Assembly (NCBI GenBank): GCA_046351215.1
Contig: JAXLYX010000027.1
Span: 1-55,550, forward strand
From: JAXLYX01 sp046351215
Lineage (GTDB): Bacteria; Myxococcota_A; Polyangia; Polyangiales; Houyiibacteriaceae
DNA: 55,550 nucleotides
Reading direction: 5' to 3'
Shown: in pieces, positions 45,199 to 52,258 of the stretch
How the letters are laid out: each line of letters opens with the position of its first letter
Numbering within the stretch: the first letter of the stretch is position 1
Program-made: the position numbers and the translations under genes
The notes under the pieces: model-generated
What the model was told of the DNA's origin: nothing
The model's input: the letters and a program-made list of their open reading frames with translations, nothing else
The model's database searches: none

Positions 45199-45675
45199 AT
45201 GTCGCAGTTCGAGCATCGCTTCCAGATCGTCGTCGCGGCCGTGCCGGCCGAGGTCCATGCGCTGCTCTCGGATCCCGAAGTCCTTCCCGAGCTCCATCCG
45301 CTGATCGAGCGCGTGTGGATCACGGAGCGGACGCGCACCGCCGACGGAGAGCTCCTCCGCTTCGGGCTCTTCGAGCGGATCCCGCTGGGATCGATCCGCT
45401 TCCCGAATCGCTACAGGGGTGAGATCCGGAAGCGCGACGGAGACACGAGCCAGCTCAAGCTCCGCGGCGAGAGCTGGCCGGCCGTGACGACGCACGTGCG
45501 CTTCCGCTTCGAGCCGGTCTCCGCCGGCACCGCGGTCGAGGAAGACCTCGTCGTGTCGGCCCCGGCCCCGCTCCTGCCCTTCGTCGCGAAGACGGCCGTC
45601 GAGGCGCATCGACGCCAGCTCGAGGCCGTGCGCGAACGCTTCGCGGGAGCCGCCGGGGCGCGACGGCCGGCCTAG
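45199..45675 (+). CDS. SRPBCC / polyketide cyclase-like protein
   Basis: This is a 158-residue protein with the START-like helix-grip pattern. An N-terminal strand FQIVVAAVPAEVHALLSDPEVLPELHP is followed by a series of strands with alternating charges and a long C-terminal helix (about 128-150, FVAKTAVEAHRRQLEAVRERF). The family binds hydrophobic ligands in a central cavity; the ligand is unknown. ATG 45199 is chosen, since the frame upstream (from 45136) is Arg/Thr-rich without family character. Its TAG stop shares the palindrome CTAG with the stop of the convergent phosphoesterase gene. Confidence 0.77.
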   Translation: MSQFEHRFQIVVAAVPAEVHALLSDPEVLPELHPLIERVWITERTRTADGELLRFGLFERIPLGSIRFPNRYRGEIRKRDGDTSQLKLRGESWPAVTTHVRFRFEPVSAGTAVEEDLVVSAPAPLLPFVAKTAVEAHRRQLEAVRERFAGAAGARRPA

Positions 45676-46829
45676 CTCACGAGCTCGATGCGCGTGATCT
45701 CCGCGGGCGAACGGAGGCGCATCGGCGGGCCCCAATAGCCGGTGCCGCGCGAGACGTAGAGGTGCGCATCGCCGACGCGGTGGAGGCCCGCGACGTAGGG
45801 CTGCTCGAGCCGGACGAGCCAGGTGAAGGGGAAGATCTGCCCGCCGTGCGTGTGACCCGAGAGCTGCAGACAGACGCCCTTCGCGAGCGCGTCGTGCGCC
45901 TGCTTCGGCTGGTGCGCGAGCAGCACGAGGGCGCGCGACTCGTCGCGTCCGCGCAGGGCCGCGTCGAGGTCCGGACCGTGCGTCGGCAGGATGTCGCGGG
46001 CGCGCCAATCGTCCACGCCGGCGAGATCGAAGCCCTCCTCGCCCCGGATCGCCACTCGCTCGTTGCGCAGCACGGTGATCCCGATCTCGCGGAGGAAGGC
46101 GATCCACGCATCGGCGCCCGAGTAGTACTCGTGGTTGCCGGTGACGAAGAAGACTCCGTCCTTCGCCCGGAGCTCGCGGAGAGGGAGCACGTGCGGGCCG
46201 AGCTCCTCGACCGAGCCGTCGACGAGGTCGCCCGTGATCACGACCATGTCGGGCTCGAGCGCGTTCGTCTGCGCGACGATCTGGCGGATGAAGTCGCCGC
46301 CGATCGTCGGGCCGACGTGGATGTCGCTGAGCTGCACGATGGTGTAGCCGGAGAGCGAAGAAGGGAGCTTCGCCATGGGCACGCGCACCGGCTTCACGCG
46401 GACACGCGAGAGGGCTTCGCTCGTCGCGATCGTCCCGAGCACCGCGGTGGTCCCGGTGACGAGCGAGGCGAGGGTCCGTGCGAAGAACGTGCGTCGCGAG
46501 GGCTCGGCGAGCGCGTCCCCGACGAGAGGCGAAGCGAGCAGGCGGAGGAGGTCCGTCCCCCCGACGAGCACGACGAGGAAGAACATCACGCCGAGCCAGG
46601 TCGTCGTGACCCAGGCGAAGGGCTGCGCGAAGGAGCGCGGGAGCAGCCTCCCGCCGATCATCGAGAGCAGCGGGAACGCGGCCGCCACGACGAAGAAGAC
46701 GGTGAGCGGCCGGCGGACGACGAGCTCCCACGCGGGATCGCGGACGAGCCGGGCCCAGAGGTAGTAGTGGATCAGGGCCGACAGTCCGGTGATGACCAGG
46801 AAGAAGATCAGGAAGCGGATCGGCGGCAT
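45672..46829 (-). CDS. Membrane-anchored metallophosphoesterase
   Basis: This is a 385-residue protein. Three to four N-terminal hydrophobic segments (about 3-23, 43-62, 72-95) are followed by a twin-Arg-like RRTFF segment and a further helix (about 113-140), then a calcineurin-type phosphoesterase domain (about 155-380). Metal-binding motifs are LSDIHVGP, ITGDLVDG, TGNHEYY and SGHTHGG, all intact. The plan matches YkuE-type membrane phosphoesterases that act on phospholipid or envelope substrates. The active site is probably on the outer face of the inner membrane. ATG 46829 is chosen at the first hydrophobic segment. Confidence 0.9.
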   Translation of the reverse strand: MPPIRFLIFFLVITGLSALIHYYLWARLVRDPAWELVVRRPLTVFFVVAAAFPLLSMIGGRLLPRSFAQPFAWVTTTWLGVMFFLVVLVGGTDLLRLLASPLVGDALAEPSRRTFFARTLASLVTGTTAVLGTIATSEALSRVRVKPVRVPMAKLPSSLSGYTIVQLSDIHVGPTIGGDFIRQIVAQTNALEPDMVVITGDLVDGSVEELGPHVLPLRELRAKDGVFFVTGNHEYYSGADAWIAFLREIGITVLRNERVAIRGEEGFDLAGVDDWRARDILPTHGPDLDAALRGRDESRALVLLAHQPKQAHDALAKGVCLQLSGHTHGGQIFPFTWLVRLEQPYVAGLHRVGDAHLYVSRGTGYWGPPMRLRSPAEITRIELVS

Positions 46830-46879
46830 CGTCGTCTCGATCTCTCGTGCTCGGCCCGGGCCCGTCAAGGCGACCTCCC

Positions 46880-47257
46880 TCAGCGGCGCGGAGCCGCGAG
46901 CGTACGCTCGAGCTCGCCGTTCTTCACCAGGGCATCGAGGTCGCTCGAGCCGCCGACGAGCGTCCCGTCGACGAAGACCATCGGGAACGTGGGCCAGCCG
47001 GTCCACATCTTGAGGGCGTTGCGACGGCGCCAGTCCTTCAGGTAGCTGCCGTACTCGAGGTACTGGAAGTCGATGCCCTTGGCCCGGAGCAGCTTGCACG
47101 CCTGCTTCGGATGGGGGTTCTGCGCCATGCCGACGACGACGACGCGATGCTTCGCGGTCGCCGCGAGGACCTCGTCGACGATCTCGCGGTGGTTGCCCTC
47201 GACCTTCGCTCGGATGGCAGGGTGGATGCGCTCTTCGGGGAGGATGTGACGCGGCAT
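46880..47257 (-). CDS. Glutaredoxin-like protein with degenerate active site
   Basis: This is a 125-residue protein with the thioredoxin fold of monothiol glutaredoxins. The strand RVVVVGMAQNPHPKQACKLL, the cis-proline segment WPTFPMVFVDG and the GSH-binding GGSSDL are in the right order. The first active-site cysteine of the CxxC/CGFS motif is replaced: the only cysteine in the whole protein is Cys54, at what looks like the resolving position. An N-terminal extension (1-35) is charged. It is probably not a normal thiol reductase and might bind iron-sulfur or act structurally. The gene lies 50 bases upstream of the phosphoesterase on the same strand. Confidence 0.82.
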   Translation of the reverse strand: MPRHILPEERIHPAIRAKVEGNHREIVDEVLAATAKHRVVVVGMAQNPHPKQACKLLRAKGIDFQYLEYGSYLKDWRRRNALKMWTGWPTFPMVFVDGTLVGGSSDLDALVKNGELERTLAAPRR

Positions 47258-47424
47258 GGCTCGGAAGCGGACTCCGTGGATGGGGCGGCCGCCCTGGCCG
47301 CCGTTCCCTTCGGTCGGTCTCCACCCGGGGGCGTTACCGGCCCGAGGAGGTTGCCTTGCACACGCGAGAGCCGGCGTTCATGTTGGCCACCTCGTAACCA
47401 AGGGTGGACAGGGGGGTCTTCACC

Positions 47425-48657
47425 ATGGAACGCGCCGAGATCTATCTGGTTCCCGGTTTCCTCGGATTCCGGAGCCTCGAATCGCTCGAATACTTCCGGG
47501 GCGTGCCCGAGCTCCTCTCGGGCATGCTCGGGGCGCGCGGAATCGATGCGCGCATCGAGGTCGTGCTGCCTCCGCCGGCGGGACACGTGGCGAAGCGGGC
47601 CCAGGTCCTCGCGGAGACCATCGCGGCGAAGCACGACGAGTCCGTGCCCGCGATCCACCTCGTCGGGCACAGCACCGGCGGCCTCGACCAGCGGCTCCTG
47701 CTCTCGCCGACGCCAGCGCCGGGGTTCCCGCTGCCGACGATCGACGGGGTCCCGTTCCACGCGACGCCCTACGCCGCGAAGGCGCGATCGGTCACGAGCC
47801 TCGCGACGCCGCACTTCGGCACGCCGATCGCTCCCTTCCTCGAGCGTCTCGGGCTGCCCGCCGTGCTCCGCCTGCTCGGCTACCTCGCCGATCGCGATCG
47901 AGACACGAAGCACGGTCTCGCCTGGGGAGCACACCTCGTGGCGGCCGTGCTCGAGGCCTTCGACGAGGTGCCGATCCCGACGCCCTGGCTCGACTACTTC
48001 CGCGAGAAGGTGATCCTGCCCTTCGCGGAGGATCCCGAGGACCCCGAGATCCGGGCTTACCTCGAGGCGCTCGGGAAGGACTCCGGCACGCTCGCCGATC
48101 TGAGCCAGGAAGCCTGCTCGCGCTTCGCGAAGGGCGTGCAGGACGCCCCGGACGTGCGCTACGCGAGCATCGCGACGTGCGCACCGCGAGGTCGCGTCCT
48201 CCGCGCGATGCCCCCGGCCGTCTGGGCGAGCACGCAGATCTTCCACCTCTTCCACTTCGTGACGGGCCGCTACGCGCGCGAGCACGGCTACGCGCTGCAG
48301 ACGGAAGCGGTCGAGAACCGCTTCCGCGAGGATCTCGGCATGGAGCCGGACGACCGCGACAACGACGGCCTCGTGCCCACGCGGAGCCAGATCCACGGCG
48401 AGCTCCTCGGCGCCTATCTCTCGGATCACCTCGACGTCGTCGGCATGTTCCCCCACTACGAGGGGAATCGTCGTTTCGTCGGCTGGATCGACTCGGGCTC
48501 GAGCTTCCGGACGCCCGAGCTGCGCGACCTCTACGGCCGGATCGCGGACGCGATGGCGGAGGCGCAGCGGGCTCGGCCGGCCGGCCCCGCGAAGCCCGCT
48601 CCGCCGAAGACGTACCGGCCGAAGTCCCGACGCGGCTCGAAGCGCCCGCCGGCCTGA
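47425..48657 (+). CDS. Lipase-like alpha/beta hydrolase
   Basis: This is a 410-residue protein. A VPGFLGF oxyanion segment near the start and the nucleophile elbow GHSTGG (near 80-85) mark a lipase/esterase with Ser nucleophile. A DNDGLVPTRSQ segment near 315 supplies the acidic region, and GMFPHYEG the likely catalytic His. No signal peptide is present, so it seems cytoplasmic. The C-terminal 40 residues are Pro/Lys/Arg-rich and disordered. A G-rich run (GGGGGG) lies about 8 bases before ATG 47425. Substrate is unknown, and acylglycerol or PHB-like polymers are possible. Confidence 0.83.
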   Translation: MERAEIYLVPGFLGFRSLESLEYFRGVPELLSGMLGARGIDARIEVVLPPPAGHVAKRAQVLAETIAAKHDESVPAIHLVGHSTGGLDQRLLLSPTPAPGFPLPTIDGVPFHATPYAAKARSVTSLATPHFGTPIAPFLERLGLPAVLRLLGYLADRDRDTKHGLAWGAHLVAAVLEAFDEVPIPTPWLDYFREKVILPFAEDPEDPEIRAYLEALGKDSGTLADLSQEACSRFAKGVQDAPDVRYASIATCAPRGRVLRAMPPAVWASTQIFHLFHFVTGRYAREHGYALQTEAVENRFREDLGMEPDDRDNDGLVPTRSQIHGELLGAYLSDHLDVVGMFPHYEGNRRFVGWIDSGSSFRTPELRDLYGRIADAMAEAQRARPAGPAKPAPPKTYRPKSRRGSKRPPA

Positions 48658-48665
48658 AGGCGCGC

Positions 48666-49346
48666 TCAGGCGACCGCGACCGTGGGAATCGCCTCGAGGG
48701 ACTTCACCATGATCTGCACGCGCTGCCGCTCGCCCGAGGGACCGCGCGCGCCGAGCGCGGGAAACGCCTCGCCGAAGGGCGTGAAGCCCGTGCGCGCGTT
48801 CAGGGCGCGGACGCGCGCGTTCTCGGCCCCGACCTCGCAATGCACGCCCGGTACGCCGCACGAGCGGAGGTAGGTCTCGAAGACCTCGTACATCTTGAAG
48901 CCGTAGCCGTGCCGCGCCTCCGCGAGGAGGTTCATGTGGAGGTGCGCCGGATAGCGCTCGAGGTCGATGCGCGGACGCTCCACGCGTCCGTCCCGGAGGA
49001 TGTCGAGCACGGCCCTTCCGAAGAAGCCCGCCGTGCCGGGCCGGAAGAGCAGGCCGCGGCCGAGCGCGTGCTTCGCGGCGATGCGCACCGGCGAGCGTGC
49101 GCGACGGGAGTCGACGCAGCCGAGGAGGTAGCCGACGATCGCACCGTCGGAGGTCCGCTCGAGCACCCAGCTGCTCTCCGGCTCCTCGTCCGTGTAGTAG
49201 CTCGTGAACATGTCGGCGAAGCTCTCGGCGTCCGCGTAGAGCGGCGCGATCGACGAGCCCATGCTCCCCGTCTCGAAGCAGATCGCGCGCACGGCGCGGC
49301 GGTCGCGCGCCGCGTAGCGCCGGATGCGGTACGGCTCGTCCCTCAT
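48666..49346 (-). CDS. GNAT-family N-acetyltransferase
   Basis: This is a 226-residue acetyltransferase. The acetyl-CoA loop (R/Q-x-x-G-x-G/A) is seen as ARHGYGFKM near 146-154, flanked by the strand AHLHMNLL and the helix YEVFETYLRSCG. CEVGAENARVRALNARTGFTPFGE is the typical C-terminal motif B. An insert of about 40 residues with RPGTAGFFGRAVLDIL precedes the core and is longer than in simple GNATs. The ATG overlaps the stop of the PIG-L deacetylase gene by ATGA, so both are made together. The acceptor amine is unknown. Confidence 0.88.
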   Translation of the reverse strand: MRDEPYRIRRYAARDRRAVRAICFETGSMGSSIAPLYADAESFADMFTSYYTDEEPESSWVLERTSDGAIVGYLLGCVDSRRARSPVRIAAKHALGRGLLFRPGTAGFFGRAVLDILRDGRVERPRIDLERYPAHLHMNLLAEARHGYGFKMYEVFETYLRSCGVPGVHCEVGAENARVRALNARTGFTPFGEAFPALGARGPSGERQRVQIMVKSLEAIPTVAVA

Positions 49347-50302
49347 GCGTGGACCTCGATCGCGCTCGTCGCCGCACGAACGCTGCGGTGGCTCGGGGCC
49401 AGGCGGAAGACCCGCTCGACGAGAGCGCCTCGAGAGCGCGGGAGCACGCTCTCGACGTCTTCCGGGAAGAAGAGCGGGGTCTGGCTGCGATAGGCCTCGA
49501 TGGCTCGGACCTTGCGGAGCCTCTGTCCGTCGATGACGTGCTCCTCGCCGACGAGGGCGAGGGGGGCGGCGTCCTTCGGCCGGAGCTTCGCGTGGAGGAG
49601 CGAGATCAGGGTGAAGAGCCCGAGCGCGACGGGCACGACGAGCGTTCCCTTCGAGCCCCCGAGCCTCGGCACCGAGCCCTCGCGAGGACCCGCGAGCGCC
49701 TCGACGCCCGGGCCGTTCGCGCCGATCGCCTCGAAGCGGAGGCGCCGGAGCGCAGGCACCACGGCGTAGGGGACGTCCTCGTAGAAGGAGACGTCGTACC
49801 GGGACTCGAGCGCGAGCTCGCGCCCGATCGCGAAGCAGAGGCGATGGTCGGGATGGAAGCCGATCCCGAGCGGGAAGGAGATCCTCGCTCCGTCCGCGGC
49901 GAGCGCGGTCACGAGCTCGCGGACGCGATCGCGGGCGACGACGAACGCCGGATCGTCGCGCTCCGCACGTCGCGGGGAGAGCTGCGCGAGGCGCTCGCGG
50001 AACGTGCGCGGTCGGAAGGCGAGCTCCGGCAGATCGAGCCAGACGTAGTCCGCGTCGACGATCGCCATCGCCTCGCGATCCTCGGCTTCGCGCGTGACGT
50101 AGTCTCCGAAGAGGCCTTCCTCGGGAGGCGAGTCCCCGCGGCCGTGCCCGAAGACGGTGATCACGAGCACCCTCCGGCCGAGCTCGCGGGCCGCGAGGAT
50201 CGTCCCCGCGCAGGAGTAGACCGCGTCGTCGAGGTGCGGGGAGACGACGATGTCGTCGTAGCGCTCGAAACGGAGCGAGCGCGGCGTGCGGGCGGAACGC
50301 AT
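49343..50302 (-). CDS. PIG-L family deacetylase
   Basis: This is a 319-residue LmbE/PIG-L hydrolase, which removes acetyl groups from N-acetylglucosamine-type amines. The zinc motif SPHLDDA holds His23, Asp25 and Asp26, and a second metal-binding HPDH is at His150/His153. A long C-terminal part (about 230-319) with a hydrophobic segment (VALGLFTLISLLH) extends beyond the core. It is translationally coupled to the GNAT acetyltransferase. The combination resembles the deacetylase and acetyltransferase steps of mycothiol or bacillithiol synthesis or of glycan tailoring, but no glycosyltransferase or cysteine ligase is nearby. Confidence 0.9.
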   Translation of the reverse strand: MRSARTPRSLRFERYDDIVVSPHLDDAVYSCAGTILAARELGRRVLVITVFGHGRGDSPPEEGLFGDYVTREAEDREAMAIVDADYVWLDLPELAFRPRTFRERLAQLSPRRAERDDPAFVVARDRVRELVTALAADGARISFPLGIGFHPDHRLCFAIGRELALESRYDVSFYEDVPYAVVPALRRLRFEAIGANGPGVEALAGPREGSVPRLGGSKGTLVVPVALGLFTLISLLHAKLRPKDAAPLALVGEEHVIDGQRLRKVRAIEAYRSQTPLFFPEDVESVLPRSRGALVERVFRLAPSHRSVRAATSAIEVHA

Positions 50303-50400
50303 CGGAGATGCGTCGCACGGAGCCGGGCCTCGAGGAAGGGACCCCGAACGCCAATCGAGTGGCGCAAACGGTCAGCGCCGCGGACCGCCTCCCGAAGCCC

Positions 50401-50889
50401 TCAGGAAGCCGCGCGCATCCGCCCGGCCGCGTAGAGGGTCCGCTCGGCGATCTCGAAGACCTCGTCCGTGACCTCGAGCCCCGAGGCCTCGAGCCGCGCG
50501 GCGGCCCAATGGAGCGCGGGCTCGGGCCGACCGTGGAACAAGAGTGGGATCGGCGGATCGGCGAGCCAGGTGATGAGCGAGAACGCGCTGCGCACGATCG
50601 GCGAGCCCACGACGAGGGCCGCGCCGACGAGCCGCTCGCTCGCGTTGTCGGCGTTCTCGACCATCCAGCGCACGACGCGCTGGCGCGTCTCGGCATCCGG
50701 GAACGTCCGGAGCCCGCGCAGGTCCCAGACGTGGACGAAGGGCTCGCCGCGCGCGGTGGCGAACTCGTGGAACTCCTCCATGTGCGTGACGTAGTCGGTA
50801 CCCGTGCAGGGCTCCGACGTCGTCGTGACGACGATCGGGAACGCGTCCACGTGGAGACGCATTCCTCCCACCTCGCGATGGTCGGCCAT
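50401..50889 (-). CDS. STAS-like paralog family protein, member D
   Basis: This is a 162-residue protein and the closest relative of the protein at 43361. Shared blocks are FPIVV, HVWDLRGLRTFPDAETRQR, VENADN, GAALVVGSPIVRSAFSLITWLADPPIP and RLEASGLEVTD. Several Trp residues (W58-type strand, W73-type helix, W110-type segment) are conserved between the two. No signal or membrane segment. GGGGAAACGAG lies just before ATG 50889. It is 98 bases upstream of the PIG-L gene on the same strand, so could head that operon, but a shared role is not evident. Function unknown. Confidence 0.7.
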   Translation of the reverse strand: MADHREVGGMRLHVDAFPIVVTTTSEPCTGTDYVTHMEEFHEFATARGEPFVHVWDLRGLRTFPDAETRQRVVRWMVENADNASERLVGAALVVGSPIVRSAFSLITWLADPPIPLLFHGRPEPALHWAAARLEASGLEVTDEVFEIAERTLYAAGRMRAAS

Positions 50890-51048
50890 CTCGTTTCCCC
50901 CGGGCTCAACCTAACAGCCGCGCGTCGGCCGTGACCACCGGGGTTCTCCCGACATGTCGCGAATTCATCCCCGTTTCGAGACATGTGCCGATCCCGTACG
51001 AAACGCGCGGGGCCATCGCCCGACGTCGACCGCTGCGGAGCGGTCGGC

Positions 51049-51054
51049 CATGGT
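51049..51054 (+). promoter_or_regulatory. -10-like hexamer, leaderless geometry
   Basis: CATGGT ends exactly 6 bases before ATG 51061. The GGAG within those 6 bases is too close to the start to serve well as a Shine-Dalgarno site. Confidence 0.3.
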
Positions 51055-51060
51055 GGAGCC

Positions 51061-51600
51061 ATGCGAACGACGCCTCGCCTCCTCGCCCTCGCCGCCTGGG
51101 CCTGCGTGTCGATCGTCGCGACCGTCGCTCTCGCGCGCGTCGAGCTCGACGGCGACGACGTTCCCACCGTCTTCTCGATCCGGAAGAGCGCGAACCGCAA
51201 TCGGGTGGACTTCGGTCTCCGGCTCGGGCCCGATTGCCGGGCCGAGGGCAGCGAGCCGGTCTTCGCGTACTGGCGGATGCTCGAGCGGGGACCGGACGCG
51301 CTCGAGGCCCTCGAGCCCTTCGAGCGCCGGGCCTACGGGATCGCTTCCCAGGAGGTCGAGGCCGACGGCGCGCGCGTCCTCGTCCGGCTCCATGCGGTCC
51401 CGGGCCGGGTCCTCGTCTTCGCTCCGCGCAAGGTTCGCGGGCGCTGCCTCTGCCACGCGACCCTCCCGATCGGCGGACGCCCCTCGATCCTCGAAGACGT
51501 CTTCGTGGTCCTCAGCGGGCCCCTGGCGGTCGATCACATCGAGCTCCGAGGGCGCTCGCTCGACGATGGGGCGGAGCGCGTCGAGAGGCTCGAGCGCTAG
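51061..51600 (+). CDS. Exported DUF4833-type protein
   Basis: This is a 179-residue protein with a signal peptide (core 7-24, cleavage near ALA-R). The mature part begins VPTVFSIRKSANRNRVDFGLRL and continues with VFAYWRMLERGP and YGIASQEV. This matches the DUF4833 pattern as I remember it, in which a SKSxNxNxVxY-like strand opens the domain. It has three cysteines: one at DCR and a CLC pair. Function is unknown; the domain is exported and beta-rich. ATG 51061 gives the signal peptide directly after the start. Confidence 0.7.
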   Translation: MRTTPRLLALAAWACVSIVATVALARVELDGDDVPTVFSIRKSANRNRVDFGLRLGPDCRAEGSEPVFAYWRMLERGPDALEALEPFERRAYGIASQEVEADGARVLVRLHAVPGRVLVFAPRKVRGRCLCHATLPIGGRPSILEDVFVVLSGPLAVDHIELRGRSLDDGAERVERLER

Positions 51601-51714
51601 CGCGCCGCGGGCCCCTACGTGTCCTGGACACGATGGCCGGTCGGGCCAGGGTCATCGCCCTTCCGTCGCGGACCAGGCCGTGTTAGCCCATGGAGCGTGC
51701 GCGGAGACGATTCG

Positions 51715-52218
51715 GTGTCGACGACGTCGGAGCTCGAGATCCTCCACCTCGGGGAGGATCACGCGCTCGGGCATTTCCACGAGATTCTCCTCTCCGTCTT
51801 CCCGTCGCGCGTGACGATCGACATCCTCGATCGGACGCACGAGGCGCACCACGCGCTGGCTCGCCACTACCCGAACGGCACGGCGACGCTCGCCCTGATC
51901 GGCTCGGGCATTCCCGTGGTCACGGGAGTGACGCGCGCGCGCGCCGCCGAGGTCGGACGCCTGACGCCGCGGACGATGCGCGGCGAGTGCCTCGTCATGC
52001 ACGGACACGGCTTCTGGATGGCGACGGCCCGCACGGCGCTCCGGGCCATCCGCCTCGCCTCCCACGCCGTCCATCCGCAGACGACCTGCGCGACGATCGA
52101 CGACGGCGCACGCTGGATCACGAGCCAGCTCGGACGCCCCTCGACCGATGCGGTCCGGCTCGCGCACGCGGCCGCGGACCTCGAAGCGCGCTTCCGGCGC
52201 AGGCATCCCCGGGGCTAG
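51715..52218 (+). CDS. STAS-like paralog family protein, member E
   Basis: This is a 167-residue protein with a GTG start and GGAG about 9 bases upstream. It is the closest relative of the protein at 36859: YPNG and HPNG, AAEVG and AAEIS, GHGFWMATARTAL and GEGFWVSAARSFL, ATIDDGAR and ATIDEGAR occur in the same order and spacing. The N-terminal part carries more His residues (EDHALGHFHE, THEAHHAL) than the other members. No signal or membrane segment. It ends 40 bases before the convergent molybdopterin oxidoreductase. Function unknown. Confidence 0.68.
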   Translation: MSTTSELEILHLGEDHALGHFHEILLSVFPSRVTIDILDRTHEAHHALARHYPNGTATLALIGSGIPVVTGVTRARAAEVGRLTPRTMRGECLVMHGHGFWMATARTALRAIRLASHAVHPQTTCATIDDGARWITSQLGRPSTDAVRLAHAAADLEARFRRRHPRG

Positions 52219-52258
52219 CGCCCTCGGCGCACGGACGGTGGGACCGACCGACGCGGCC

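Noticed and set aside
41736..45422. 1228-codon open frame on the plus strand
   Set aside because: It crosses the convergent FAD enzyme, the paralog gene and the membrane protein in other frames. It has no domain, and its end runs inside real genes.
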